39,535 bases of DNA from an uncultured Eubacteriales bacterium. Its GTDB lineage: Bacteria; Bacillota; Clostridia; Peptostreptococcales; Anaerovoracaceae. Position 1 is the first letter of the stretch. Every line of letters starts with the position of its first letter. Shown here piece by piece: positions 7,753-16,411 of the stretch. The notes beneath the pieces are model-generated. The model made no database searches. It had not been told where the DNA came from and saw only the letters and a list, made by a program, of their open reading frames with translations. The translations under genes were made by a program, and so were the position numbers. The stretch spans positions 1 to 39,535 of the forward strand of contig CACWSO010000020.1 of assembly GCA_902763505.1 (NCBI GenBank), written 5' to 3'.

Positions 7753-7770
7753 GCGAAAATATGCACTTGA

Positions 7771-7798
7771 AACGGCATCAGTTTTGATGCCGTTTTCT
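7771..7798 (+). terminator. Intercistronic terminator or attenuator
   Basis: AACGGCATCA (7771-7780) pairs perfectly with TGATGCCGTT (7785-7794), loop GTTT, then TTCT. The T tract is short, so partial read-through into the yqeY-like gene is likely, giving more S21 than YqeY. Confidence 0.7.
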
Positions 7799-7814
7799 AT
7801 AGGAGGAGAGAATT

Positions 7815-8267
7815 ATGACATTAAAAGAAAGATTGAACGCTGACTTTAAGGAAGCGATGAAAGCAAAGGACAAAGTCCGCAAGGATACGATCAGCTTCGT
7901 AAGAGCTGCCATCAAGCAGGTGGAAGTGGATACGAGAGAAGAAGTCGATGATCAGGGCGTAGCATCCATTCTGGCTAAGCAGGTTAAGATGAGAAAAGAT
8001 GCAATCAAAGATTTCGAGGCCGGAGGCAGAGACGACATGGTCCAGGAGTATCTGGCTGAAGTTGAGATCCTCATGGAGTACATGCCGCAGCAGCTCACGG
8101 ATGAAGAACTGACGGCAATCGTCAGTGAAACAGCAGGTGATCTGGGCATCGAAGAAGGCAGCGGCAAAGCTTCCATGGGTAAGCTTATGGGTCCTGTTAT
8201 GGGTAAGGTCAAAGGTCTGGCCGACGGTAACGACGTCAAGAACATCGTTCTGAAATTCCTCGGATAA
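7815..8267 (+). CDS. yqeY: GatB/YqeY domain-containing protein
   Basis: 150 aa. The whole chain matches the YqeY family (MTLKERLNADFKEAMKAKDK at the start, LMEYMPQQL in the middle, and a C-terminal GKASMGKLMGPVMGKVKG region like the tail of GatB). This C-terminal helical module is the tRNA-binding part of the Asp/Glu-tRNA amidotransferase subunit B. The free-standing protein has no settled function. AGGAGGAGAG lies just before the ATG. It follows rpsU, as in many Firmicutes. Confidence 0.92.
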   Translation: MTLKERLNADFKEAMKAKDKVRKDTISFVRAAIKQVEVDTREEVDDQGVASILAKQVKMRKDAIKDFEAGGRDDMVQEYLAEVEILMEYMPQQLTDEELTAIVSETAGDLGIEEGSGKASMGKLMGPVMGKVKGLADGNDVKNIVLKFLG

Positions 8268-8296
8268 GTCGAATCAGACAGATAAGACGGAAAAGA

Positions 8297-10138
8297 ATGA
8301 GTGGTTTTCTGCCGATAAACAGAAAAGAAATGCAAGAGAGAGGATGGAATCAAGTGGATTTCGTACTTGTTACGGGAGACGCCTATGTGGACCATCCTTC
8401 TTTTGGTACGGCCATTATCAGCCGGCTGCTTGAGTCAAGGGGATACAAGGTGGGCATCCTTGCCCAGCCGGACTGGAAGGGTCCGGAGGATTTTCAGCGC
8501 TTCGGAAAGCCTCGTCTTGGCTTTCTCATCAACAGCGGCACTGTCGATTCCATGGTCAACAATTATTCCGTGCAGAAAAACCGCAGAAAACGGGATGTTT
8601 ATTCACCCGGCGGCAAGACTGGAAGATGTCCTGACAGAGCCGTCATCGTATACAGCAACAGGGCACGTCAGGCCTATCCTGACACGCCGATCATCATCGG
8701 AGGTCTGGAGGCGAGTCTCAGACGATTTGCTCACTACGATTATTGGGATGATAAAGTTAGAAGATCCATACTTCTGGACAGCCGCGCGGACATTCTGATT
8801 TACGGAATGGGCGAACGTGCTGTACTGGAAGTCGCAGAGGCATTGGACAGCGGCATTGCAGCCGGAGACATCACCTGGATCCGCGGCACTTGTGTCAAAG
8901 CAAAGGCAACAGAGGAGGGCGGAACACTCTATCCGGAAGAAGACGATGTGATTCTGCCGGGCTACGAGCGCCTGATGGACGCTTCACCGGAAGCAAAGGC
9001 AGCATACAACGAGAGTTTCCGCATGCAGTACAGGAGCAACGATTCCGTGCTCGGCAAACGGCTGCTCGAACAGTATCCCGATGGATTTTACGTAGTGCAG
9101 AATCCGCCGCAGCCGCCTCTGGAGAGGCAGGAACTGGATGATCTCTACGAGCTGCCATATGAACGCACATGGCATCCTTCCTATGATGAGGAAGGCGGCG
9201 TTCCGGCCATCGATGAAGTCCTCTTCAGCATTACCTCCAACAGAGGGTGTTTCGGAGGCTGCAGCTTTTGCGCAATCACATACCATCAGGGGAGAGAGGT
9301 CAGAAGCAGGAGCTGTGAATCCATCGTCAGAGAGGCGGAACTTATGACACAGGATGAGCGGTTCAAAGGCTACATCCACGATGTGGGCGGTCCGACGGCG
9401 AACTTCAGGAATCCGTCCTGTGAGAAACAGCTGAAATACGGAATGTGCGGCAGGAAGGACTGTCTGTTCCCGAAACCATGCAGTCAGCTCAACACGGATC
9501 ACGATGACTGCACCCGCGTGCTGCAGGAAGTCAGCAAGGTCAAAGGGGTAAAGAAAGTATTTGTAAGGTCCGGTCTGCGTTTCGACTACATCATGGCAGA
9601 CATCAGAAAAGGCGGCAAAAGCTCCTCCGGATACAGATTTCTGGAAGAACTGTGCAGGGCGCACGTTAGTGGTATACTAAAGGTGGCGCCGGAACACTCT
9701 TCCGGGAAGGTCCTTAGACAAATGCATAAGCCTGACATCAGCGTCTTCGATGCTTTTGCATCAGAATACAAAGCGATGAACAAGAGACTGGGTTGCAGGC
9801 AGTACATGGTGCCGTACTTTATCTCTTCCCATCCGGGCAGCACGCTGGATGATGCGGTGGAACTGGCCCTCTATATGAAGAAGACGGGATTCGTACCGGA
9901 TCAGGTGCAGGATTTCTATCCTACGCCGGGGACTCTGGCCACATGCATTTATTATACAGAGAAGGATCCGTTCAGCGGCAGGGATGTGTATGTCGCCAAG
10001 GATCCGATGGAAAAGAAGATGCAGAGAGCCCTGCTGCACTTCAACAAAAAGAAAAATGAGAAGCTGGTGCGTCAGGCCCTGCAGGCGGCAGGCCGCACAG
10101 AGGCTGAAAAAGAACTTCTGGGAGGCAGAAGACGATGA
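8297..10138 (+). CDS. ygiQ: YgiQ family radical SAM protein
   Basis: 613 aa. The N-terminal cobalamin-binding-like UPF0313 region shows GDAYVDHPSFG, GFLINSGTVDSMVNNY and GGLEASLRRFAHYDYW. The radical SAM cluster cysteines are Cys318, Cys322 and Cys325 (CFGGCSFC). A later Cys-rich block (CGRKDCLFPKPC, about 388-400) and YMVPYFISSHPG are also typical of the family. The reaction is not known. A GGAAAAGA ribosome site precedes the start. The gene overlaps the following methyltransferase by four bases (ATGA), so they share translation. The full length suggests it is intact. Confidence 0.95.
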   Translation: MSGFLPINRKEMQERGWNQVDFVLVTGDAYVDHPSFGTAIISRLLESRGYKVGILAQPDWKGPEDFQRFGKPRLGFLINSGTVDSMVNNYSVQKNRRKRDVYSPGGKTGRCPDRAVIVYSNRARQAYPDTPIIIGGLEASLRRFAHYDYWDDKVRRSILLDSRADILIYGMGERAVLEVAEALDSGIAAGDITWIRGTCVKAKATEEGGTLYPEEDDVILPGYERLMDASPEAKAAYNESFRMQYRSNDSVLGKRLLEQYPDGFYVVQNPPQPPLERQELDDLYELPYERTWHPSYDEEGGVPAIDEVLFSITSNRGCFGGCSFCAITYHQGREVRSRSCESIVREAELMTQDERFKGYIHDVGGPTANFRNPSCEKQLKYGMCGRKDCLFPKPCSQLNTDHDDCTRVLQEVSKVKGVKKVFVRSGLRFDYIMADIRKGGKSSSGYRFLEELCRAHVSGILKVAPEHSSGKVLRQMHKPDISVFDAFASEYKAMNKRLGCRQYMVPYFISSHPGSTLDDAVELALYMKKTGFVPDQVQDFYPTPGTLATCIYYTEKDPFSGRDVYVAKDPMEKKMQRALLHFNKKKNEKLVRQALQAAGRTEAEKELLGGRRR

Positions 10139-11469
10139 GCAGGATACAGGATGTAACAAGGGCTCTCAGGGACGCGAAACGCGCCTATGAGAGGATTATG
10201 AAGAGAAAGAGGTACACACACTTCTATACGAATGAAGTGTACACTCCGGGGCATTCTGAAGCGCGGGAGACAGAACCCGGCAATGTTCTTGCCGCCTGCG
10301 ATAACCTGGCTTATATGGAGTATCTGCTGAAGGAAAAAGATATGGCGGGGAAGATCCAGCTGATCTATGTGGATCCGCCGTTCTTCTCGAACAGCAAGTA
10401 TCAGGTTTCTGTACGGCTGGAATCCGATAAGCTGGGCAAATCACCGACCATTAGGACAGGAGCCTATGATGATACCTGGGAGGATAGTCTCCAGCAGTAT
10501 CTGACCATGCTCGGCGTACGGTTCTATCTGATGAAGGAACTGCTTGCAGACACAGGATGCCTGTGGGTTCATCTGGATTGGCACAGCTCTCATTACATGA
10601 AGATACTGCTTGACGAAATATTTGGTTATGACAACTTCATCAACGAGGTTGCCTGGACATATAAATCGGGCGGCGCGTCCAAACGGAGTTTCGCCCGAAA
10701 GCATGACACGCTTCTGTTCTACTGCAAAACCAACAAGTACAAGTTCCATCCGCTCAAGGAGAAGTCCTACAACAGAGATCTGAAACCTTACCGGTTCAAA
10801 GATGTTGAAGAATTCCAGGACGACTTGGGCTGGTACACTATGGTCAACATGAAAGATGTCTGGACCATCGATATGGTAGGCAGGACATCCCATGAGAGAA
10901 CAGGATACGCGACGCAGAAGCCGGAGAAACTTCTGGAGCGCATTGTGGAAGCCTGCAGCGATGAAGGTGATCTTTGCGCAGACTTCTTCGCCGGGTCCGG
11001 TACCATGGGTGTTGTCTGCGAGAATAAAAAACGCAGATGGATCATGTGCGATGAAGGAGAGGTGTCTGTCTCCAATCAGATCAGAAGGTTCATGAACACT
11101 AAAATGGATGATGACAGTCGTTTTGATGCCTTTGCAGTGGTCAGAACCGAAAAGGATCCTGACGAGGCTCTGAGCCGCCTCGTGCGCTGCGGCGAGGAGA
11201 TGGGATGCCTGCGCATCTACGATTACGTTCCCGATGTTCTGAAACTGAGCGATGCCGATGAAGAAATCGCTCTCGAGTATCTCCACGATGACAGTAGATC
11301 CGTTATCGACTTCTGGAGTCTGGATGCAGATTACGACGGTCATGTGCACCGGGCCCATGAAATCATCAAGGGAAACGATTTCTGCACACTGCCGGAAGGG
11401 AAACTCCATGTCATCGGGTATGATGTGTTCGGGAACCGATTCTGCTGGGAAGAGGTAGACGCCGAATAG
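10135..11469 (+). CDS. Orphan site-specific DNA methyltransferase (N6-A/N4-C)
   Basis: 444 aa. It has the catalytic motif DPPF at 80-83 (IYVDPPFF) before the AdoMet-binding motif DFFAGSGT at 283-290, an order seen in beta-type amino-DNA methyltransferases. GCLWVHLDWHSSHYMKILLDEIFG and ATQKPEKLLERI are also typical of this type III-like family. Residues about 315-444 form an extra C-terminal domain without a recognised motif. No restriction endonuclease, specificity subunit or repair gene lies nearby, so it is an orphan, probably with an epigenetic or housekeeping role. It is translationally coupled to ygiQ. Its last codons and stop are copied twice more just downstream. Confidence 0.85.
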   Translation: MSRIQDVTRALRDAKRAYERIMKRKRYTHFYTNEVYTPGHSEARETEPGNVLAACDNLAYMEYLLKEKDMAGKIQLIYVDPPFFSNSKYQVSVRLESDKLGKSPTIRTGAYDDTWEDSLQQYLTMLGVRFYLMKELLADTGCLWVHLDWHSSHYMKILLDEIFGYDNFINEVAWTYKSGGASKRSFARKHDTLLFYCKTNKYKFHPLKEKSYNRDLKPYRFKDVEEFQDDLGWYTMVNMKDVWTIDMVGRTSHERTGYATQKPEKLLERIVEACSDEGDLCADFFAGSGTMGVVCENKKRRWIMCDEGEVSVSNQIRRFMNTKMDDDSRFDAFAVVRTEKDPDEALSRLVRCGEEMGCLRIYDYVPDVLKLSDADEEIALEYLHDDSRSVIDFWSLDADYDGHVHRAHEIIKGNDFCTLPEGKLHVIGYDVFGNRFCWEEVDAE

Positions 11470-11499
11470 GAGACGCCGAATAGGATACGTCGAATAGGA
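11458..11499 (+). repeat. Three 14-bp tandem repeats spanning a stop codon
   Basis: GACGCCGAATAGGA (11458-11471), an identical copy (11472-11485), and TACGTCGAATAGGA (11486-11499). The first copy encodes the last residues Asp-Ala-Glu and the TAG stop of the methyltransferase. Probably replication slippage. Confidence 0.9.
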
Positions 11500-11525
11500 G
11501 ATAGATTCTGATACCGGAAGTATAG

Positions 11526-11531
11526 TATAAT
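11526..11531 (+). promoter_or_regulatory. -10 element of the HutD-like gene, leaderless
   Basis: Perfect TATAAT ends six bases before the ATG at 11538, so the expected start of transcription is at or within a base or two of the A of the start codon. No ribosome site lies between. The -35 side (TAGATT, 11502-11507) is weak. Confidence 0.5.
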
Positions 11532-11537
11532 CAGATT

Positions 11538-12647
11538 ATGAAAAAGCGAATTTACAAAGAGGAAAACTACAAGACCAGCAAATGGTCCGGCGGTAACACG
11601 CGGGAGCTGGCTATTTACCCGGCCAATGCCGAATATCTGGATAGAGACTTCCTTTGGAGACTGAGCAGCGCCGATTCGGATCTGGAGGAGTCGTCCTTCA
11701 CGAAACTGCCGGATTACGATCGGATTCTGATGGTTCTGGAAGGATCTGTTGTTCTGGCTCACGGGGATGAGAGAACAGCCAGCCTGGATGCCTTTGCATA
11801 CGATGAATTTGACGGGGCGGTCAAGACGAAGTGCTTCGGCAAGCTCATCAAAGACTACAACCTCATCTACCGCAAAGGCTGCAAAGGCCGTATGGAGCTC
11901 ATTGAGCTGGAGGATGCTGCGAAGCATATTGAGAGCAGGTTCGAAGGATGCAGGTCTTTCGGATTGTTCAGCGCGGACGGATATACGGTTGTATCCGCGA
12001 ACGGCCATACGGATATGGTCAAAGAAGACCAGCTGATGGTGATTGAGCTGGAACCGGGTGAACAGGCGGAGATCTCCGTCATGGGTTCCGGTAAGTGTGT
12101 CTTGACCGAAGTGGCTTTTGAGAGAGAAGAAGTCATGGATTTCTCCGTTCCGGAGGAAACGGCGGATGGAGCGAACGGTGCGTCGGATTTCGCCCTTGCG
12201 CTGAAACTGTCCCTGGGCAACAATCGCTGGAGCGCGACCATGCGGAGAATGAAGAAGAGCGGCGTACTGTACAGTCCGGCCCTGGAGAAGAAACTGAGGA
12301 CGCTGGACCGGTTCTTCGTGACCGGAATCGTCTGGGCAGTGGGCGTCATTCTCTGTCTGCTGCTGGTGCCGGCCGGCGTCAGCCCGGAAGCGGTGCTGGG
12401 GATTCTGGTAGCCTTCTCCATTGTTGACGTATTCCTGTTTTCACCGCTGATTTATCTGGCTGTTCTGCCGCGACCGATCAGCGCCCACATCAAGAACGCC
12501 AATGAACTGAATGCATATGAACAGAAGATTTTCGAGGAGCAGCTGAACTACGATCCGCGTAAGGAAAGTCTCATGCGCAAGTACAGAGACAGAAAAGGCG
12601 AGAAGTACGACGGTATCGGAGACTTCTGGAAAAAGATGAACAAATAG
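11538..12647 (+). CDS. HutD/Ves-like cupin protein with C-terminal membrane segment
   Basis: 369 aa. Residues about 1-190 match the HutD/Ves bicupin family (YKTSKWSGGNTRELAIYP, FLWRLSSADSDLEESSFTKLPDYDRILMVLEG cut into its parts, DEFDGAVKTKC, DYNLIYRKG). HutD proteins are linked to histidine use but have no proven activity. The C-terminal part is not usual for the family: a linker, then two hydrophobic helices at about 258-278 and 285-310, then a charged tail of about 55 residues (EEQLNYDPRKESLMRKYRDRK). This predicts a membrane-tethered sensor-like cupin. No hut genes are nearby. The gene stands alone between repeats and the RNA methyltransferase gene, with a TATAAT almost touching its start. 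Confidence 0.75.
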   Translation: MKKRIYKEENYKTSKWSGGNTRELAIYPANAEYLDRDFLWRLSSADSDLEESSFTKLPDYDRILMVLEGSVVLAHGDERTASLDAFAYDEFDGAVKTKCFGKLIKDYNLIYRKGCKGRMELIELEDAAKHIESRFEGCRSFGLFSADGYTVVSANGHTDMVKEDQLMVIELEPGEQAEISVMGSGKCVLTEVAFEREEVMDFSVPEETADGANGASDFALALKLSLGNNRWSATMRRMKKSGVLYSPALEKKLRTLDRFFVTGIVWAVGVILCLLLVPAGVSPEAVLGILVAFSIVDVFLFSPLIYLAVLPRPISAHIKNANELNAYEQKIFEEQLNYDPRKESLMRKYRDRKGEKYDGIGDFWKKMNK

Positions 12648-12677
12648 ATTGCCGGACAGACCGGGATCAACGACAAT

Positions 12678-13799
12678 ATGTTTGAATTAATCGCAACAGC
12701 CACCTTCGGCCTCGAAGCCGTCGTGCGGAGAGAAATCGAAGAGCTGGGATATGAAATCATAAAAACAGAAGATGGCAAGGTGACCTTTGCAGGGGATGAG
12801 CGGGCGATCGTCCGCTCAAATTTATGGCTGCGGTGCGCAGACAGAGTACTGCTGAAGACCTGTGAATTCCAGGCGCTGGAATTTGAAGATCTCTTTCAGG
12901 GTATCAAGGCGTACCCATGGGAGGAGATCATTCCCGAGGACGGCAAATTCACAGTGACCTGTTCTACCGTCAAGTCAAAGCTCCACAATCCGCCTGCCAT
13001 TCAGAGTGTGTCGAAGAAGGCCATTGTCGAGCGCATGAGCGAGGCTTACGGGATTGAGCGTTTCGCGGAGACGGGCGCCGAGTACACCGTCAAAGTCACC
13101 ATGCTCAAAGACAGGGCGACCATCACGATCGATACGAGCGGAAGCGGCCTGCACAAGCGGGGATACCGCGTGACGGCAGTGGATGCGCCGATCAAGGAAA
13201 CGCTGGCGGCAGCCCTTGTTCAGCTCAGCTTTTTCCGGCCGGGGAGGATTCTGGCAGATCCATGCTGCGGCAGTGGGACGATTCCTATTGAGGCGGCGAT
13301 GATCGGCATGAATATCGCGCCGGGACTGTCCCGGACCTTTGCATGTGAGAAGTGGGACATCATCCCGCGCCAGATCTGGAAAGAAGAACGCAGTGCAGCC
13401 TTTGCAGCAATTACAAGGCCGGAAGGAAAGATCTATGCTTCGGATATCGATCCGAAGGCGGTGCGTGCAGCGCAGGAAAACGCGGCAGAAGCCGGCGTGG
13501 ACGAGTACATCGAGTTCAAACGCGCAGATGTAAAAGAACTGGACAGACTGGGTGAACGGGGCATCATCATCACCAATCCGCCGTACGGCGAACGCATCGG
13601 CGAGCAGGAGGAAATCGAGAGGGTATTCAAGGCGCTGCGCAGCTTTTGCAAAGAGAATCCTGACTGGTCCCTGTTTATCATTACACCGGACAAGGATGTG
13701 GAGAAGAAAATCATGGGCCGCAGGGCCAACCGCCGCCGCAAACTGTTCAACGGAAATATTGAAACCACGTATTATCAGTTCCACGGAGTGAAATCATGA
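12678..13799 (+). CDS. THUMP-domain class I RNA (guanine-N2) methyltransferase
   Basis: 373 aa, about the length of B. subtilis YpsC and of the N-terminal half of E. coli RlmL. A THUMP RNA-binding domain covers about 45-155. The Rossmann methyltransferase domain has the AdoMet-binding DPCCGSGTIPIEAAMIG (near 193) and the catalytic NPPYGER at 300-306. Homologues make m2G in 23S rRNA. The start at 12678 gives the full family N-terminus (MFELIATATFGLEAVVRREI), but the ribosome site is poor. The stop overlaps the start of the pyruvate kinase gene by four bases (ATGA), so those two are coupled. Confidence 0.9.
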   Translation: MFELIATATFGLEAVVRREIEELGYEIIKTEDGKVTFAGDERAIVRSNLWLRCADRVLLKTCEFQALEFEDLFQGIKAYPWEEIIPEDGKFTVTCSTVKSKLHNPPAIQSVSKKAIVERMSEAYGIERFAETGAEYTVKVTMLKDRATITIDTSGSGLHKRGYRVTAVDAPIKETLAAALVQLSFFRPGRILADPCCGSGTIPIEAAMIGMNIAPGLSRTFACEKWDIIPRQIWKEERSAAFAAITRPEGKIYASDIDPKAVRAAQENAAEAGVDEYIEFKRADVKELDRLGERGIIITNPPYGERIGEQEEIERVFKALRSFCKENPDWSLFIITPDKDVEKKIMGRRANRRRKLFNGNIETTYYQFHGVKS

Positions 13800-14869
13800 G
13801 AGAGGTAACAATACAGTGCACAATCGGTCCGTCATGCAATGACCCACATATCCTTGCGGAGATGATGGAAGCAGGAATGGGCGTGGCGAGAGTCAACCTA
13901 TCCCATGGAAGAGCTGCATCCCAAGAGGACAAGCTCGTCAACTTCCGAAGGGCGGTCAGAATGACCGGCGCTATGGAAACTGCCATCATGTTCGATATAC
14001 GCGGACCGGAAATCAGGGTCAAGGAGATTCCGGACGGGAGCATTTTCGCGGCGACAGGAGAGACATTGGTGCTGCGCTGCGAAGATGTGGAAGAGCATGA
14101 TCCAGACGCGAACCAGTGGGGCAGCTATACGGCGAACATTATCAAAGTCAACTATGAGAGCCTCTGCAACGAGGTCTCCGTTGGAACCCAAATTCTGATC
14201 AACGACGGCAAGGTCAGCCTGACGGTCGAGAGCGTGAAAGGGAAGGATATCGTCTGCTATGTGGACAGAGGCGGACAGATCCAGAGCCGCAAAGGCGTGA
14301 ATGTCCCGGATGTAAAACTGCAGATGGAGTATCTGGGAGAGGATGACATAGAGGATATTCTTTGGTGCATCGAAAACGATGTGGATTACATCGCGGGGTC
14401 TTTCATCAGAAGGGTCGATGATGTGCGCGCCATCAGAAAACTGCTGGATGAGAACGGCGGGGAACAGATCGGTATCATCGCCAAGATCGAGAACAAAGAG
14501 GCAGTCAGCAATGTGGAAGCCATCGCGAAAGAGGCGGATCAGGTCCTCGTGGCAAGAGGGGACATGGGCGTTGAAATCGGCTTTGAGAAAGTGCCGGCTG
14601 TCCAGAAACGCATCATCCGCAAGTGCAGAGAGCTGGGTAAAGCGGTCATCATCGCAACCCAGCTGATTGATTCCATGACAGAGAACCTGACGCCGACAAG
14701 AGCGGAGGTTTCAGATATCGCCAACGCTGTTTTTGACGGCGCAACGGATCTTCTCGTTACCGGTGAGACAGCATCGGGAAAACATCCTGTTGAAGTGGTG
14801 AAACAGATGGCGAAGATCATCGATCAGGCGGTCATCGATGCCCAGAGATACGGGGAAGAGATTTTGTAA
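13796..14869 (+). CDS. Short pyruvate kinase lacking the C-terminal domain
   Basis: 357 aa; usual bacterial enzymes are about 470-590 aa. The (beta/alpha)8 barrel and inserted B domain are present: CTIGPSC, ARVNLSHG (substrate Arg, Asn, Ser), IIAKIENKEAV (catalytic Lys), LVARGDMGVEIGFEKVP, ATQLIDSM, PTRAEVSDIANAVFDGATD and TGETASGKHPVE. The chain stops just after the barrel, so the C-terminal domain that usually carries the allosteric site and part of the tetramer contact is missing. The usual DTKGPEIR motif is DIRGPEIR (Thr to Ile, Lys to Arg). No frameshifted remnant of the missing domain is seen in the 28 bp before the next gene. It may be a minimal pyruvate kinase or a relative with another role. 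Coupled to the RNA methyltransferase. Confidence 0.85.
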   Translation: MREVTIQCTIGPSCNDPHILAEMMEAGMGVARVNLSHGRAASQEDKLVNFRRAVRMTGAMETAIMFDIRGPEIRVKEIPDGSIFAATGETLVLRCEDVEEHDPDANQWGSYTANIIKVNYESLCNEVSVGTQILINDGKVSLTVESVKGKDIVCYVDRGGQIQSRKGVNVPDVKLQMEYLGEDDIEDILWCIENDVDYIAGSFIRRVDDVRAIRKLLDENGGEQIGIIAKIENKEAVSNVEAIAKEADQVLVARGDMGVEIGFEKVPAVQKRIIRKCRELGKAVIIATQLIDSMTENLTPTRAEVSDIANAVFDGATDLLVTGETASGKHPVEVVKQMAKIIDQAVIDAQRYGEEIL

Positions 14870-14896
14870 AATACGGTGAGTCTCAGGTGCTGATAG

Positions 14897-16378
14897 ATGA
14901 AGATCGAAATCAACAGAGCGGACAAAACACCTGTCTACATTCAAATCGCAGGTCAGATCAAGAACATGCTCCACACCGGCGCGATCACCGACGGCTACAT
15001 GTTGCCGTCAGAGAGAGTGCTGGCGGAGGAACTTGGCGTGCATCGAAATACGGTAACGAAAGCGTACGGTGAGCTGAAGAGTGAAGGACTGATCTATGCC
15101 TCCCAAGGGAGGTGCTACAGGGTCAACTTTGGACGGGGGACCGTCGGCGATGAAGAGACGTTGCCCGACAGGAGAAAGAACGTCAGCTGGGAAGCCGCCA
15201 TGCGCCGTGAATTCGACGATTTCAGCAGCGACTTCGATGAATTGTACAGCGAGGGTTTCAATCCGTCGTACATTTCCTTTGCAGGCGGCGTAGCGGCCAG
15301 AGAACCTTATCCACCGGAAGAAATCGCAGATGTCTTTGAAGAGATTCTGAGAGGCAGTGAAGACAAGGCCTATTTCTATGTACCTTATCAGGGAGACCCG
15401 GAGTTGATCCATGAGATTGTGAAGTATATGGCGACGATCGGCATCAGAACGAAGGCCACCAATATTCAGATTTTCAAGGAGAACACCCAGGCGCTGGATT
15501 TTATCGTGCAGCTCATGCTCTCACCGGGAGACAGCGTCATCGTCAATGAGATCATGGCTTCCGATGTGTACAGAACCATCGAACTTGCCGGTGGGAAACT
15601 CATCACGGTTCCTTCCGACGAGCACGGCATGATCACGGACAATCTGGACAAAGTTATCGAAGCGAGCAATCCGAAGTTCATCTATGTGGACTCCAGTTTC
15701 AATAATCCCAGAGGATCGGTCCTGACGCTGGAACGGCGCAGACAGATTCTGGAGTTATCTTACCAGTACAGAATCCCAATCGTCGAAGACGATGAGAGCT
15801 CTGAACTCTACTATGGCGAGAAGACTCCGCCATCCATCAAGTCGATGGATCACGGAAACAATGTCATTTATATGTATTCCTTTTCTCTGGATATGGTTCC
15901 GGGCATCGGTATCTCCTTCGTATCGGCAGACAAGAAGATCATCGAACAGTTCTCAAACATGGTTTCCCTGCGGGGGGCAAATCCTGAGTGGGCGTCGCAG
16001 ATGGTCATGATGCAGTACATGAAAAGCGGCGTCTTCGCAGAGCGGCTCAATGATTTCCGAACTGTTTGCAAAGGCAAGCGAGACAGGATGTGCACAAGGC
16101 TGGAGAACATGGCAGGAAGGTTCGGCCTGCGGTACACAAAACCGGTAGGCGGCGTCTACATCTGGGTGGAGCTTCCGGAGCATATGAATTCCAAAAAGCT
16201 CCTGAAGGAAACCCAGAAGAGAGGAATGACGTTCATGCCGGGATACCTGTTCTTCCCGAAAAAGCAGATGGGAGCGCGTTTTTTCAGACTTAACTTCTCT
16301 TATCCGACAACGGAGGAAATCGAAAAGGGCATGGACATACTGGAAGAGAGCCTTGCCGCATTGCAGCAGGGCGTATAG
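14897..16378 (+). CDS. MocR/GntR-type regulator with degenerate PLP site
   Basis: 493 aa. An N-terminal GntR winged helix (about 1-75: PVYIQIAGQIKNML, LPSERVLAEELGVHRNTVTK) is followed by a fold-type I aminotransferase domain (about 110-490), the MocR layout. The catalytic side is worn. The PLP-binding Lys of the usual SFSK motif is Leu331 (MYSFSLDMVPG), the phosphate-binding Arg of PGLRxGY is gone (PGIGISF), and the GSQQALD phosphate cup reads KENTQALD (194-201). The EDD pair (298-299) and the carboxylate Arg (FFRLNFSYP) remain. It therefore probably binds an amino acid or another ligand without PLP chemistry. It sits directly before the arginine deiminase operon and is likely its regulator. 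Confidence 0.85.
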   Translation: MKIEINRADKTPVYIQIAGQIKNMLHTGAITDGYMLPSERVLAEELGVHRNTVTKAYGELKSEGLIYASQGRCYRVNFGRGTVGDEETLPDRRKNVSWEAAMRREFDDFSSDFDELYSEGFNPSYISFAGGVAAREPYPPEEIADVFEEILRGSEDKAYFYVPYQGDPELIHEIVKYMATIGIRTKATNIQIFKENTQALDFIVQLMLSPGDSVIVNEIMASDVYRTIELAGGKLITVPSDEHGMITDNLDKVIEASNPKFIYVDSSFNNPRGSVLTLERRRQILELSYQYRIPIVEDDESSELYYGEKTPPSIKSMDHGNNVIYMYSFSLDMVPGIGISFVSADKKIIEQFSNMVSLRGANPEWASQMVMMQYMKSGVFAERLNDFRTVCKGKRDRMCTRLENMAGRFGLRYTKPVGGVYIWVELPEHMNSKKLLKETQKRGMTFMPGYLFFPKKQMGARFFRLNFSYPTTEEIEKGMDILEESLAALQQGV

Positions 16379-16411
16379 CCTTTGGAATATTGTCTTTCAA
16401 TTGTCTTTTTG

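Noticed and set aside
10441-11409. 322-aa open frame on the minus strand opposite the DNA methyltransferase
   Set aside because: Antisense shadow; the plus strand carries the DPPF and FAGSGT motifs and the ATGA coupling.
13796-14896. Frameshifted pyruvate kinase with its C-terminal domain in another frame
   Set aside because: Only 28 bp separate the stop from the next gene's start, and that gene is an intact regulator, so there is no space for the missing domain.
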